From Hexactinellida sp. DTS-2022 (taxonomy: Eukaryota > Porifera > Hexactinellida), in assembly GCA_028753945.1 (NCBI GenBank), contig JAPNXP010000003.1:3224001-3288000 (forward strand): a stretch of DNA of 64,000 bases. Direction: 5' to 3'. The notes beneath the pieces are model-generated. The model did not search any database. It saw nothing but the letters and a program-made list of their open reading frames with translations, and was not told the DNA's origin. Positions 43,971-54,619 of this stretch are shown one piece after another; position 1 is the stretch's first letter; each line of letters begins with the position of its first letter. A program made the translations under genes and the position numbers.

Positions 43971-44402
43971 AAGGCAGTGATTCCAATACTGGGCCACTAT
44001 ACTATAGTATAGTCGGCACAGTAAAAATAAAGGCAGTGATTCTAATACTGGGCCACTATACTATAGTATAGTCGGAACAGTAATAAAGGCAGTGATTCCA
44101 ATACTGGGCCACTATACTATAGTATAGTCGGCACAGTAAAAAATAATAATAAAAATAATAATTTCAGTGATTCTAATACTGGGCCACTATACTATAGTAT
44201 AGTCGGAACAGTAATAATAACTAACCAAAGCACTAAGATTAGAACTGGGCCACTATACTATAGTATAGTCGGCACAGTAATAATAACCAAGGCAGTAAGA
44301 TTAGAACTGGGCCACTATACTATAGTATAGTTGGCACAGTAATAATAACCAAGGCAGTAAGATTAGAACTGGGCCACTATACTATAGTATAGTCGGCACA
44401 GT
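43971..44402. repeat. Array of seven 35-nt palindromic units
   Basis: Seven copies of ACTGGGCCACTATAC followed by TATAGTATAGTCGGCACAGT (or GGAACAGT) are spaced 55-75 bp apart, each preceded by AAGGCAGTRATTCYAATACT-like or AAGATTAGA leaders. Spacers are AT-rich and variable. No hairpin core of the larger family follows this array. Confidence 0.9.
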
Positions 44403-44873
44403 AAAAATTAAATATATCGAAGTCGGAAGTAGATGTATATGTTACGGAAGATGTTGCATCGGAGAAATTATATGGCATCTTCAGCACTTATGAGGTTTCA
44501 GTTAGCCACAGAACTGATCAGGTTTCCAATTAGTTAGCATGATAAGGTTTCTGGTAACATTTGTACTATTAAGGATTCCACAAAAAAGATTTTGAAAAAC
44601 GCGGCAATTTATATTGCAATTCTGAAAATAAGATTACACCGAAAACATATAAACATTGCAAAAAAGACGTAATCGTTATCAGAATGGATGGGGAAATCGT
44701 AAAGCCATTGCCGTTCGTAATCTTAGAAGTGGGAAATCTTAAAGATGCTGAAAAAAGTATTGCTAAGAGAATTTGTTTATTAACGACAATCGACCTCTCA
44801 AATTTCAACTTGTTGGGTATAGTACAATGCTAGGAGGGAATCAATTTGCACTCAAGGCTTATCTAAAAGATAA

Positions 44874-44950
44874 TCTACACTATTAATAGAACAGTGTCTG
44901 TGTGTGTGTCCGCAACCGATCGGACATAAAATTCTTTTGGAAGAAAAATC
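44874..44950 (+). mobile_element. Helitron 5' terminus
   Basis: After an A, TCTACACTATTAATAGAACA and GTGTCTGTGTGTGTGTCCGC match the start of the element at 28896. I could not find a matching 3' hairpin and CTAG end, so only the 5' end is claimed. Confidence 0.6.
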
Positions 44951-45049
44951 CCACAGGAATCTAAAGATGAACTTCAATGTTTTTATACATAGGTAAATCT
45001 CTTAAATGAATCATTTAGATTTAGGTCGCTATTTAATATATTAATACGT

Positions 45050-45242
45050 ATAATAGTCCAACATGTGAAATTCACTAAAGTGAATAATTAACCAAGTTGG
45101 ATATAACGAAATATACCGCTTATAAAGAAATGGCTATTTTTTTGCACTAAATGCATTAACTATTATCCGCTTATAACGAATATCCGGATTTAACGAAGGA
45201 ATTTACAGTTCCCAAGCACTTCGTTATAAAAACAGTTCACTG
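45050..45242. mobile_element. pogo-type MITE relic
   Basis: The right end (inverse CAGTGAACTGTTTTTATAAC then GAAGTGCTTGGGAA) matches the 16037-16430 family, and TA follows. The left end is decayed (AACCAAGTTGGATATAACGA is internal terminus-like sequence), so the start is approximate. Confidence 0.6.
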
Positions 45243-45267
45243 TATATTCGTGTTTTACTTCCTAGTA

Positions 45268-45440
45268 CAGTGGTGTTCGCCTAATAGCAAGTCGCATTTT
45301 GCACGAAATTTCCAAGCTAATAGGCGAACTTGCTATTAGAGGAACAAATTTAACATAAAATGCTCGCTTGGGGACAAAAAGTAACTTGCTAATAGAGCAA
45401 TATTGCTATTAGAGCAATTGCTATTAGGCGAACACTACTG
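45268..45440. mobile_element. pogo-type MITE, CAGTGGTGTTCGCCTAATAG ends
   Basis: A 173-bp element flanked by TA on both sides, with ends CAGTGGTGTTCGCCTAATAG and (inverse) CAGTAGTGTTCGCCTAATAG. The interior is made of TTGCTATTAGAGCAA words, again derived from the termini. Confidence 0.92.
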
Positions 45441-45963
45441 TAGTTACATATTATCTATATTTCAAAACAATAATTATAACTGTAATAGCCTGAGCCAACA
45501 TCTTCCAACACGGAAGATGTTGGCGTTTACAATATCTTATTTGTGGAATCTTTAATAGTGCAAATGTTACCAGAAACCTTATCAATGCTAAATAATTGGA
45601 AACTAGATCACTGCTGCGGTTAACTGAAACATCATAAATGCTGAAGAAAAGCCATATAAATTCTCCGAGCCAACATCTTCCGTAACATATATACTAATAG
45701 TTGTGATTTTATGATAAAATTGGGCTGAACTTCGGACAAATTTACTAGAAAAATGTATGACTAGTTTCACAACCAGAAAGATAACTCTATATTCTTAAGG
45801 AAACCTATTAGGAGAAAGTACTGAAATTTAGCAAGGCGATTTTCTTGTTTCGTAATAAATATAGCCCAGTTAGCTAATTTGAAATATATTTTCTGCAGCA
45901 GTATTTACTAAGAAGTGCTTACTTAAGTATACACTTAGTACTTAAGCACTAAGTGTATACTTA

Positions 45964-46108
45964 CCGTATTGATTCAAATACGCTCCCCGGCGAGGCGCTT
46001 ATAGTTTTCGTGGGCCAAAATTATCCTGAATTTTTTGTAACACACCAATGTCATATTTATTGACCCGGCACGCATTCAAGCCCCCGGCGCTTATTCGGGG
46101 AAATACGG
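45964..46108. mobile_element. TA-flanked MITE with CCGTATT ends
   Basis: A 145-bp element with ends CCGTATTGATTCAAATACGC and (inverse) CCGTATTTCCCCGAATAAGC, TA on both sides. Its termini are related to those at 5038 and 53147 but carry GCGCC in place of TAG. Confidence 0.8.
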
Positions 46109-46625
46109 TAAGTCATATTCGCTAAGATTGGTATTCACTAAGATATAATTTGTACTTAAGTAAGTAAATTAAGCAACCTACATAGGTTACTTAACTTATA
46201 CCATAGCATTCTATACACTAAGGTGGCGCGCTTATAAATTTTTGGACCAGGGATTGGTTAGTTACTTAGATTTAGCAAATTTGTATTTCCAATTTGTTCT
46301 TTGCTAATTGGAAATCTTTATAAGAGATTCATTAACCCCACCCCTTATACCCTTTTAAAGCATCTTAGATAGGGTGGCCTAAAAAAAGAAATTCCGAACT
46401 GAACCTCGCACGCCCAAACTGATACCATTAACCGTTCGCCGGGTTAGCCCAGTTAGCTCAGTTAGCCGATTATTTGCAAAAAATATTAAAACATAATGGA
46501 ATGAGCTTAAATTTGTATGTGAAGACCTAATACATTTGTAATGAACGTAACCTATTGATTACCCAAATCTTTGAAAACATAAACAAATTTAATGATCTTG
46601 TTTTATTTACTGGCCCTCTAAACAA

Positions 46626-47850
46626 TCAGTTGTAATTTCGAAATGTGCTCATCATTAGTTGAGTTTTTGATGCATCTGTGGGAAACTGATTGCGGTGGTA
46701 CTCCACTACCTGGTAGAGCAGTTGGCGTTCTTCGTCAGAACTCATTAAAATCTGTTGCCAACTTGATAGCGCGCTCGGCAGCGTCATTGACACCCTCAAC
46801 GCACGGTAGTTTTGCATGATATTTTGAAGTCATCGCGCTCCACCCACGTGTCAACAGCTGCTGTCAGGAATTCCCGAGGAAGATTCAAAGCGTCAAACAA
46901 GTTGATTGAGCGTGGAGTAATGAAGCTCGAGATGGTCCTATCTTGGAAGGATTCAATCTGGTTTGGAGATAGGCGGCACACAGGCTCATCAAAAGTGTGT
47001 GGCTCATGTTGCAGTGCGTTCGCAATCGCGGTACTGTCATGTGCACTGATGTCGTCGCAGGACAAGGACAACCCAGCAAGATCCTCGCTCAGGTACCATA
47101 GGTGGAGCCTCATCTTCTTCTCTAGCCACAGATGACACCTTGCTGTCGACACAGCGAACTGCTCAACAATCTGTAGCATACGGAGATCATTGATTGGTGC
47201 GGCAATTTCCATTGGCGCAGCGAACCAGAAGGTCGCGTATAGTGCAGACGAACAAACAGATACCCCTAGGCCCCTCAAGCTCCCGATCTCCCGACGGCTC
47301 AAATGAAATTGATGGCGGAATCCGAAGATCTTCAGGCAATAAATGCCTTTTGCCATCCATCTTGCGCGATGATATGCACCCGGTGTGCAGGATTTAGCAT
47401 CTGTTTCATCTCCCAGGAGGCGCAACCTCAAGTGGGCGAATTCCCTGTAGTCATCACGCGGTTGGACTTCGATTAGGTGTTGCTGAGTTTCTCCACTACC
47501 TCGGCCCTACTCGATAAAAGCCACGTCATCTCAGCGGTGTCACAGCGCCCTGACCTTCCTCATCAGCGCCAAGTGGCTGAAATTTAGACTGATCGATGAA
47601 GGCCCAATGGGACTTAAATCGACTGAAGAGCTCTATCTCTGGGCCCGAGGAAGCGAAGAAGGCGTCGAAGACAGCAGCTGCCTACAGCTCTAGTATGTGA
47701 TGCCGGCATGCAAGGAACAGCAATCTGCGGCTAAAGAAGCTCTGGACAATTGTAATCGCTCTTATATGAACTCCAGTATTGCTTGCTGTTGTGTCAAAGC
47801 ACAGGCCCGCAAGATTCTGCTCGACTCTTGACCACTCAAGAATAAATTCA
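46626..47850 (-). pseudogene. Transposase-like relic with CFDTTASNTG and CRHHILE motifs
   Basis: On the minus strand, from about 47850: GLCFDTTASNTGVHIRA, then LLFLACRHHILEL, SSGPEIELFSRFKSHW, then after a stop-rich gap LRLLGDETDAK, PGAYHRARWMAKGIYCLKIF, FAAPMEIAAPINDLRML, and after a frame change at about 46805, TLPSALSSW with EERQLLYQVVEYHRNQFP. A D-x-x-N region followed by C-x-H-H-x-x-E is how the second catalytic segment of hAT-like transposases looks. I have seen this gene family in invertebrate genomes as an unnamed transposon protein. The region is visibly richer in GC than its neighbours, suggesting a more recent arrival. It lies head to head with the P-like gene, 5 bp apart at most. 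Confidence 0.65.
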
Positions 47851-47854
47851 ACGA

Positions 47855-50100
47855 TTGATGATGGAAACTCCCTACACTCAGAGCTTAGCTGATAACGAAG
47901 AAACAGTAGATAAGTTTCTTATTGATTCATTTTCTGACCTTCTTTCTAAGTTACATTTGATTGATCTCAGGAACGGTTGGATTTCTCACCATTCCGAGGA
48001 CTATTCTTTGCACTTTTTGAAAATTCTCATTACTAATTCCGGATCTATAATCGAACGTTCAGTTTTAATTGACCATGATTTGTTTATCAAGCATTTGACG
48101 TTAACAATATTCCGATTTGTATTTCAGGGAATTTCAATTAATGACACCCGCCAAATTGAAAGTTCATTTTATGAGGTAGATAACTTTCCACACCAACTCA
48201 TAGTGAACACACATCTACTGAACATTCGATAAACAATTATGACAAATTAGCTATCAATGAGCTAGAAAACGCAATTAACCTCGTTGAATGTGACACACTA
48301 GATCTAGACGTAACTGACAATATATTTACCTGCACTGAATCCATAAAATTTTTGTTGTATTTCATTGTAGGACAACTGACAAATTTGATCCATTCAAAAA
48401 ATAACCGGCGGTATGATATATTAACTCAACTATTTTCACTAAATTCAAGGATTATCACCAGCTTGTTATAGAAATATCCAGTCATCTAGTTGTTTAATTT
48501 TGCCACATGAGCGAAACTTGCTTCATATTAAAAACACTGTGGGATAGATGGTGACTATTTTCGAATACTTAAGGAAATAACCTCTAAGTTTAGTGACAGG
48601 GAACGTCATGTGATACTTTAAATGGACGAAGTTCATATACGCAGTGATGTACGTATCATATAAAGGAGGTAGGATTTTGGGCGCTATTGATAATCCTAAA
48701 GATCCTGCAACAACCGTCTTTTCGCTGATGGTTTCAAGCTTAATGAGAAAGTTTTCAACCATCGTGCGCCTCATTCCTTTGGGGTCTTCTTCTGCTGCTT
48801 ATATACATCCAATAATTACCAAGCCTGATTTGATATCGAGACTTGTGGTTTCTTAGTCGAAGCTATTTGTACTGACAACTATCCTTTAAATGTTACCCTT
48901 CATAAGATATTTTCAGATAACGGGAAAATATTACATCCTAAGGTTGTACATCCTTGTAGTCCAGATCGTAATCTTGTATTATTTTTTGGATATTGTTCAT
49001 ATTATCAAGTCAATTTGTAATAATTGGCTGAATTTAAAAGATTTTGAAAAATCTTTTATATATCCCAAGTTTGATGAATGTACAATTGAATCATCTAAAT
49101 CCCTAAATCTACCTTGCACTCAGTTAAGAATTTCTATACCTACTACCAACATTATTTTGAATTCCAGCCAACTGACGGGGTCTAGATATCCTACAATATG
49201 TTATGCAGCATATGACGATCTTCGGACCTTGTTCAAAGGTGACAAATTTTATATCATCAAGAGAGCCCCAAAATTAACATAAAAAGCATGTTGGCCATCT
49301 CAGTTAGAGCGACATAATGTGAACTTGACCTTGAGAATTTTTCATGAATCTACAGCTGCAGGTCTTTCTAGTTTTATTAACCATGCTAACATTAGTAAAT
49401 TCCTTCAATTTCTTGATTTCCTCAACTTCATAAATCATATCTGGAGCATCTTGAATGTTAATTGGGTCGGGAAATACTACGTTTCAATAATCCATATATA
49501 GCCCCACTCCACTATAACTACGAAAGATTATTGTTTTTGGAAAATGTTGTTAAATTGCTAGATTGTTGGAGAACTATTCCATCAACTAGGGGTAAGCTTA
49601 CACCTCAAAGTTTACCAGTTTTAGACACACTTGTCTGGATCTTCCATTCTTAATTAATAGATTAACCCTATAATGTGGTTATGAATATTTGCTGACATCC
49701 CGAATACAAAACGACGCATCAGAACATCACTTTGGACTTTATCGCCAAATGTCTGGGTCCCACTATAACATATCATATTGTCAAATTTTAGAAAGTGAGC
49801 GTAAACTTCAGTTATCCAACCTTCTTAAGTTTCTATATGTTGAACAAGCTGGTACCGATACGATATGTATTAAAGAATATTTAAAAAGTTTTGCAGATGA
49901 TAATGTCGAAGAAAGACATTCAGAAATTGATTTAGAATATTTACAGATGAGCTGCTTGACATTACTAACCCTATATTTGATAACTCTCAAATTGAATGCC
50001 TTACCTATATTGCCGGGTAGCAGTGTTTTCTTATTTCAAACAATCCTCTGAATGTTCAGTCTGCCATGATTTTTGACTTCTCCAAAAGATATTCATAATT
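47855..50100 (+). pseudogene. P-element/THAP9-like transposase, nearly full length
   Basis: The frames follow the family order. The helical N-part is EETVDKFLIDSFSDLLSKL then RRYDILTQLFSLNSR and SSSCLILPHERNLLHI. The RNase H-like core has MDEVHIRSDV (first catalytic D), SYKGG-like YKGGRILGAIDNPKDPA, SSAAYIHPIITK, TDNYPLNVTLHKIFSD (second D) and HPCSPDRNL. Then come FFDIVHIIKSICNNWLN, PSQLERHNVNLTLRIFHEST, ERLLFLENVVKLLDCW, RGKLTPQSLPVLDTLVW, and finally QNDASEHHFGLYRQMSG with QILESERKLQLSNLLKF. The THAP finger is missing from the N-terminus, where the opposite-strand transposase begins. At least six frame changes and a few stops break it, yet motif conservation is the best of the four copies in this window. 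Confidence 0.85.
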
Positions 50101-50578
50101 AATAACGATACAGGGTTTTCATTAATTAATCTGCTCGATAGAGGTTCCCTTAAATAACCATCAAAAAGTGTTTATCAATCTGTCGTAAGAATGTACGAAA
50201 TATTTATTAAGATCGATAATCATCCTAATTTTAGTCGTAGATTTTATGAGGGACCTTGTCGTAGAAAATTAGTTGACATTTCATTGCTCGAAATTGAAAG
50301 AAATTCCAGTGAAATATGGAGGGGGTGGTGTATATGTATGGCATCAAAATGGGATATTCTTTAGAAATTGTTAACAACAGTGGCTAATTGCATTTTATCT
50401 AAGAAAGTTAAAATTTTAATAACACTGTTGTTGGTCGCGATAGTTCAAAACTTCAGAATTTGCTTCCTAATTCTTCTTAACCTTCTAGAAATTCAACTAA
50501 AAATACTTCAGAACTGAAGTTTGCATCATTACTATAATAACTAGACGAAGAGAGGAGGAGCAGTGACACCAACCAGTT

Positions 50579-50721
50579 CTGGGGCGCCGGCGACCCGCCG
50601 GAGCAACGGGTGCACAAGTAGAAATGATAAACCAAAATCGGGGGTGGGGGGAGCAAAGCCCCTGCACCCCCCTTCAAAATTGACCGGAGCAACGGGTGCA
50701 CCCGTGCCGCCGGCGCCCTAG
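50579..50721. mobile_element. 143-bp MITE with 5-bp duplication, copy 2
   Basis: Same length and ends as 26524-26666: CTGGGGCGCCGGCGACCCG and (inverse) CTAGGGCGCCGGCGGC, with CAGTT on both sides (50574-50578, 50722-50726). Two copies with different 5-bp duplications define the family. The 88-residue frame across it is not a gene. Confidence 0.9.
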
Positions 50722-50836
50722 CAGTTAAGAACCCAGGTCTCACTGCTAGGCAAAGGAACGCTAATTTCTATTTCAAGACAATAATACTTGTACATTTACT
50801 ACATCTTTGTTACTACTTGTTTTATTATTATAGATA

Positions 50837-50993
50837 CAGTAGATGTCGGATATAAGCACACCGGTTATAAAAATATATCGGATATAAGCACACTATGTTG
50901 GAAAACGGTTGCCATATACCCTGTATAATTTATGTCGGTTATAAGCACATTAAGTGCAGTTCCCGACTATGTGCTTATAACCGGCATCCACTG
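50837..50993. mobile_element. pogo-type MITE, GGATATAAGCACACC family, copy 2
   Basis: 157 bp, TA on both sides, ends CAGTAGATGTCGGATATAAG and (inverse) CAGTGGATGCCGGTTATAAG. It is an intact copy, the same length as the inverted copy at 59287-59443. Confidence 0.92.
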
Positions 50994-51276
50994 TATTTAT
51001 TTTATTCTTCATTTCTTGTAAGTGTTTAGAAATACATTAAACTGCCTCTTATTTGATTCTAAATAGTTCTAAACTAATCGTATGCAATACTATGCATTAT
51101 AAACCTGGATATTATTATGGAATAATCAGCATAAACATTATATAACCAAGATAGTAATAGTAGATTCTGTAAGTAACTAACCAATCCCTGGTCCAAAAAT
51201 TTATAAGCGCGACGCCATTATCTTAGTGTATAGAATGCTATGCTTATACGAATTTCCTTCTTATTGAGGTTTACAC

Positions 51277-51669
51277 CAGAGTGGACCATGGGTCGATGGG
51301 TCATAGGTCATGGGTCAGATGGGTCATGGGTCACGGAACTGTGACCCATGACCCATTTGGAAATTCGATGTTCATCCAGTAACTCCAGTTATATTATAGT
51401 ACGATTCAAATTAACCCAGAAACATTACAGGGTATTTCTTTGGCATTAGAAGTCTACCAAAATTAATAGATTGACAAGCATCATACATATATTGTAAGTT
51501 GGATTGTGTTGCATAATGTTTAGATATTAAAAAATATATTTTTAAAAAGGTAAATGGGTAACACGATGGGTCAAAGCGTTACTTGATGGGTCAATGGGTC
51601 ACTCGATGGGTTATGGGTCAATGGGTAAATGGGTCATGGGTCACCAATGTTGACCCATGGTCCACTCTG
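51277..51669. mobile_element. hAT MITE with ATGGGTC interior
   Basis: A 393-bp element has ends CAGAGTGGACCATGGGTC and its exact inverse. The flanks GTTTACAC and GTTTACAA form an 8-bp duplication with one change (51269-51276, 51670-51677). Both ends of the interior are runs of ATGGGTCA words continuing the terminus. Confidence 0.88.
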
Positions 51670-51679
51670 GTTTACAAGT

Positions 51680-53050
51680 AGTTATTTAATTAGAACATTG
51701 ATTTCGAATTTTCGATCTACTAGAACTTGCACTACTTATGCAAGTTTACAATTCAATCAAAAGATAACTGTTAACTTTTGGTTGTTCTATAATTCTAAAT
51801 TTACGTATAATACAAATTACCTCCGAGATGGGGCAATCATCTGGATGTTCACAAGATCCTCGAAGTTTGTGCCCATGGAAAAGAGGCTGCTACTATAAGC
51901 AAGCACGATAGATGGTTGAATTATATTTAAGCTCAAGAAGTTGAACGAGTCAACACTTAATGAGTTTTTTAATAACTACTACTAGTCTTATTAATATCAA
52001 TATTAATAGTATATTAATAGAGGCACAGAGGGAATACAGATAAACCTCCGAGATACGGCATCATCAGGAGAATAATTTTGTGGCGTCTGTCGGAGGGTGC
52101 TCTTATACAGCCTTAAGGCTAAAAAAAACCTAGATGTAGAGGAAGTACATCAGATGCTGATAATGACCATAGTGAAGGGCTTTCGGCACTCGTCTTACGT
52201 TTCCGGGTCCAATTCTAAACGTTGGACGATTAAAAATATCTCTGGAGAATCGAGGATTATGGAACTTGATTCAAAAACTTCCTCTCATAGATGATGACTC
52301 AAGTAAAAGGATATACTATTACTTTGAAAATCGAACCAAGCATGAGGCCAAAAAGTCATTTTATTAGTAAACCATAATATAAATTACTAATCTAAATATG
52401 ATATCAACTGTTGATAACATAACAATAAAAAGCTTGGACCGTCTGTCCGCCCCTGTAACTTTATGCTGCAATTATCCGATCCTGGCCATCCACAAATCAA
52501 TCGAAAGCACTTCTAAGAGAGAGCGGGAAAAAGACAGGGATTCACAAATAGGTGTTAGTTCCAAAATTACACAGCATTTTGTGAAAACGTACTACATAGG
52601 CTTATACGTATGAGCCTATTATTAAGGTCTAATCCCATTGGTTTCTGTCAACTAGATTGTTATTAATCCCATTGGTTACTTACAAATGAGTTGCTTATAA
52701 ATAAAACAATTTTACTCAATTTTACTTAAATCATGGGATCAGAGGGATATGTAGAGAAGAGGCTGGGCCAGAAAGGTCGGAAATGGTTATAACGATTAAT
52801 ATTGTATAGCGGGAAGTACGTATTAACAGCTAAGCGGCAATCCGTAGCATAATAAAAATAAAAACCTTTGCTCTCCACGAGGCTATAATGAGGGTCGGAT
52901 CCATCCCGTTTTCCGACTTAATCGAATGCAGTGTTTTTATAGCGAACGGACCACTGGCGAGTCTTATAAAATTACCACCTAATAAACCCACGATATAGTT
53001 GTTTTCTTTAGATTAACTCGAATTCCCGTGTAATCCTTAGATGCATATTA
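51680..53050. other. No gene seen
   Basis: AT-rich sequence. Frames at 52097-52294 and 52398-52613 are short and unrecognised (one has SKREREKDRDSQ). The word TAATCCCATTGGTT occurs twice about 45 bp apart near 52631 and 52665. Confidence 0.4.
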
Positions 53051-53146
53051 TAATAATATACGTTACCTCGTGAATTAATACCTTTTAATAAATCGTCTAC
53101 AAAATCTAAAGATATATATTCTGCTTAGTAACAATATATATGTATA

Positions 53147-53370
53147 CCGTATATACTCGAATAGTAGCCCCCCACCCCCAAAGTAGAAAATACAAATTTG
53201 TTACCGCTGCCCGGAGTGAACATCTTTATCTAATATAAGCACCAATAAGATTATCAACCGATTATAATAAATAAACTATAAATTAAGTGCGATATTCTCG
53301 AAATTCATAAATTTTTGGTCCAAAATGGCGTAAAAACAATAATCGTCTAGTTATTATTCGAGTATATACG
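53147..53370. mobile_element. TA-flanked MITE with CCGTATATACTCGAATAG ends
   Basis: The left end is CCGTATATACTCGAATAGTA next to TA; the right end reads inversely CGTATATACTCGAATAATAA and has lost its last bases. A one-ended relic of the same family is near 54484 (CCGTGTATCTCCAATAGTAG). It lies between the putative LTR and the end of the Gypsy coding region. Confidence 0.75.
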
Positions 53371-53499
53371 TTTGTAACCAGCTTTTCCTTAGGAGAAGTT
53401 GCTTGAATGCTAGCTTTCGAATTATAAGATTAATCATCCCTATTTCCTTCTATAGTCATTGATTTGTGTGAGAAATATACTTTACATTCTTTAATTGGT

Positions 53500-54195
53500 G
53501 TTGATGTCCAATCAACTGCCTCACCATGCGAATTGTCTTGTATTGTAGTTGTTTCATCCAATTGATCTGAAATCTTCAGTTTCTGCATCATTTAGTGATG
53601 TATGTGAAATATCTCTAATACTTTCACGACTTTTTTCAGAGTGTTTGTTATTTTCACCTAATAACGAATCAAGACTACTTTTCTTAGAATCTTCACGAAT
53701 TATACTCGTTCCATCGGAATGCACAATACAGTGTAACCGGACTTTTTAGTTCCACAACTTTCCATCCACCTTCCCATGTACTCTTAGTCTCTTTAGTTTG
53801 CCAGCAACACCAGCAGATTTACAGAGAACCAAACGGCATCATATGGTGTAAATCTCATACATGGATAACATTGCTGTCGTAGATTCCTTATGGATTCTCT
53901 GAGCATCAGCAACATGTTCCTCGATAAAGTCACGAACTTTGGCAAGTTTCTGACTCAAAGAATTAATAGGATGTAATATCATGTTCTATTTGAGTTATAT
54001 AATCCGTCAATTGAGTAGGAATGAGTCCATCGTGTTTTGTAGTACGATAGGCGAACAATACTAATGGATGATATGATTCCAATTCATCATTTTTCTATAC
54101 AAAACATCTCAGCATTTGCAACAATGTCCTATTAACACGTTCAACTAATGCATTTCCTTCCGAATGGTATGCTGTTATATGCATCTAAGCTATTC
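53500..54195 (-). pseudogene. Gypsy integrase, C-terminal half
   Basis: Minus-strand frames read TAYHSEGNALVERVNRTLLQ (the third catalytic acidic residue region of retroviral-type integrases), then SYHPLVLFAYRTTKHDGLIP, then LAKVRDFIEEHVADAQRIHK, YDAVWLSVNPAGVAGKLKRL-like traces and WEGGWKVVELKSPV, the GPF/chromo-side tail. Several frameshifts are present. The N-terminal half lies at 55690-56200, separated by inserted MITE sequence. Confidence 0.8.
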
Positions 54196-54619
54196 CGCAC
54201 AGTGTGGCAAAATGGCGATTTAGGGGTAATAGGTATTTACGATAATGGAACGCATAAATGTTGCATTAGTACAGATAGAAAATCGACTACGTAGAATCCA
54301 ACAGGATTTGGGGTATTCTCAAATTAAATCCTATGTAATAACTTCGCCCAGGCGAATCCCAGGACACATGGCAAGAAACCTGGAAATTTAGTCATTCCTC
54401 TGGACACATTTCTAGAGGCTCGAGGTCTAAAGATTTAGCTGGCTCTCTACACTCGCTCGATTTTCATCAAAACATACATATAGTCACCGTGTATCTCCAA
54501 TAGTAGCATGGCCCCACCCCAAAGTAGCAAATAATTAAAAAAAAATTATTTATGATAACTATTTTCTTCAAGAATAACAATATTTGTAATACAATGCTTA
54601 TTTTATAATAGATATAGTA

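Larger units (their letters stand above)
36965..44437. repeat. Main composite repeat block, mixed orientation
   Basis: Type A units (CAATGTTATCCACGGTGA at 42531 and 43383, 852 bp apart) and type B units (TGTCATCATCACCTCA at 40730 and 41989, 1259 bp apart) alternate. Plus-oriented units hold GTAACCCCAGGTGCAAATTA near 37570, 40260, 41455, 42975 and 43855; a minus-oriented one lies at 38280-38370. Each unit has one hairpin core at the same internal place, and some have the 35-nt palindrome as well. Open frames here (for example the overlapping 127- and 107-residue frames at 37580-37963) are translations of the repeat. Confidence 0.85.
44438..45689. mobile_element. TA-flanked element with arms of about 150 bp
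   Basis: The left arm (44438-44588, TATGTTACGGAAGATGTTG to GGATTCCACAAA) and the right arm (about 45543-45689) are inverted copies with TA on both outer sides. The interior holds a Helitron 5' end at 44874, pogo-type pieces at 45050-45440 and a separate 30-bp hairpin of the terminus (GCCAACATCTTCC with GGAAGATGTTGGC, 45495-45525). A 79-residue frame overlaps the left arm and is probably chance. Confidence 0.8.
46202..51242. mobile_element. P-like DNA transposon, complete outline
   Basis: The left end CATAGCATTCTATACACTAA, followed by GGTGGCGCGC and CTTATAAATTTTTGGACCAG, returns inverted at 51171-51242, giving arms of about 70 bp with small gaps. The 7-bp sequence CTTATAC flanks both ends (46195-46201, 51243-51249). 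Termini that begin CA and contain TAAGGTGG recall those of P elements as I remember them. The body holds a P-like transposase on the plus strand and a second, unrelated transposase-like relic on the minus strand, plus two MITEs (50579-50721, 50837-50993). Confidence 0.75.

Noticed and set aside
43971..44402. CRISPR-like array of palindromic repeats
   Set aside because: Spacers are near-identical leader sequence and simple AT runs, and there are no cas genes; it is a minisatellite of palindromes.
46812..47397. Plus-strand frames of 107 and 67 residues
   Set aside because: They are shadows of the GC-richer transposase relic on the minus strand.
47855..48232. Stand-alone 125-residue gene
   Set aside because: It is the N-terminal part of the broken P-like transposase, not a separate gene; the following frames continue the family order.
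50477..50743. Proline-rich 88-residue frame
   Set aside because: It is produced by reading through the 143-bp GC-rich MITE.
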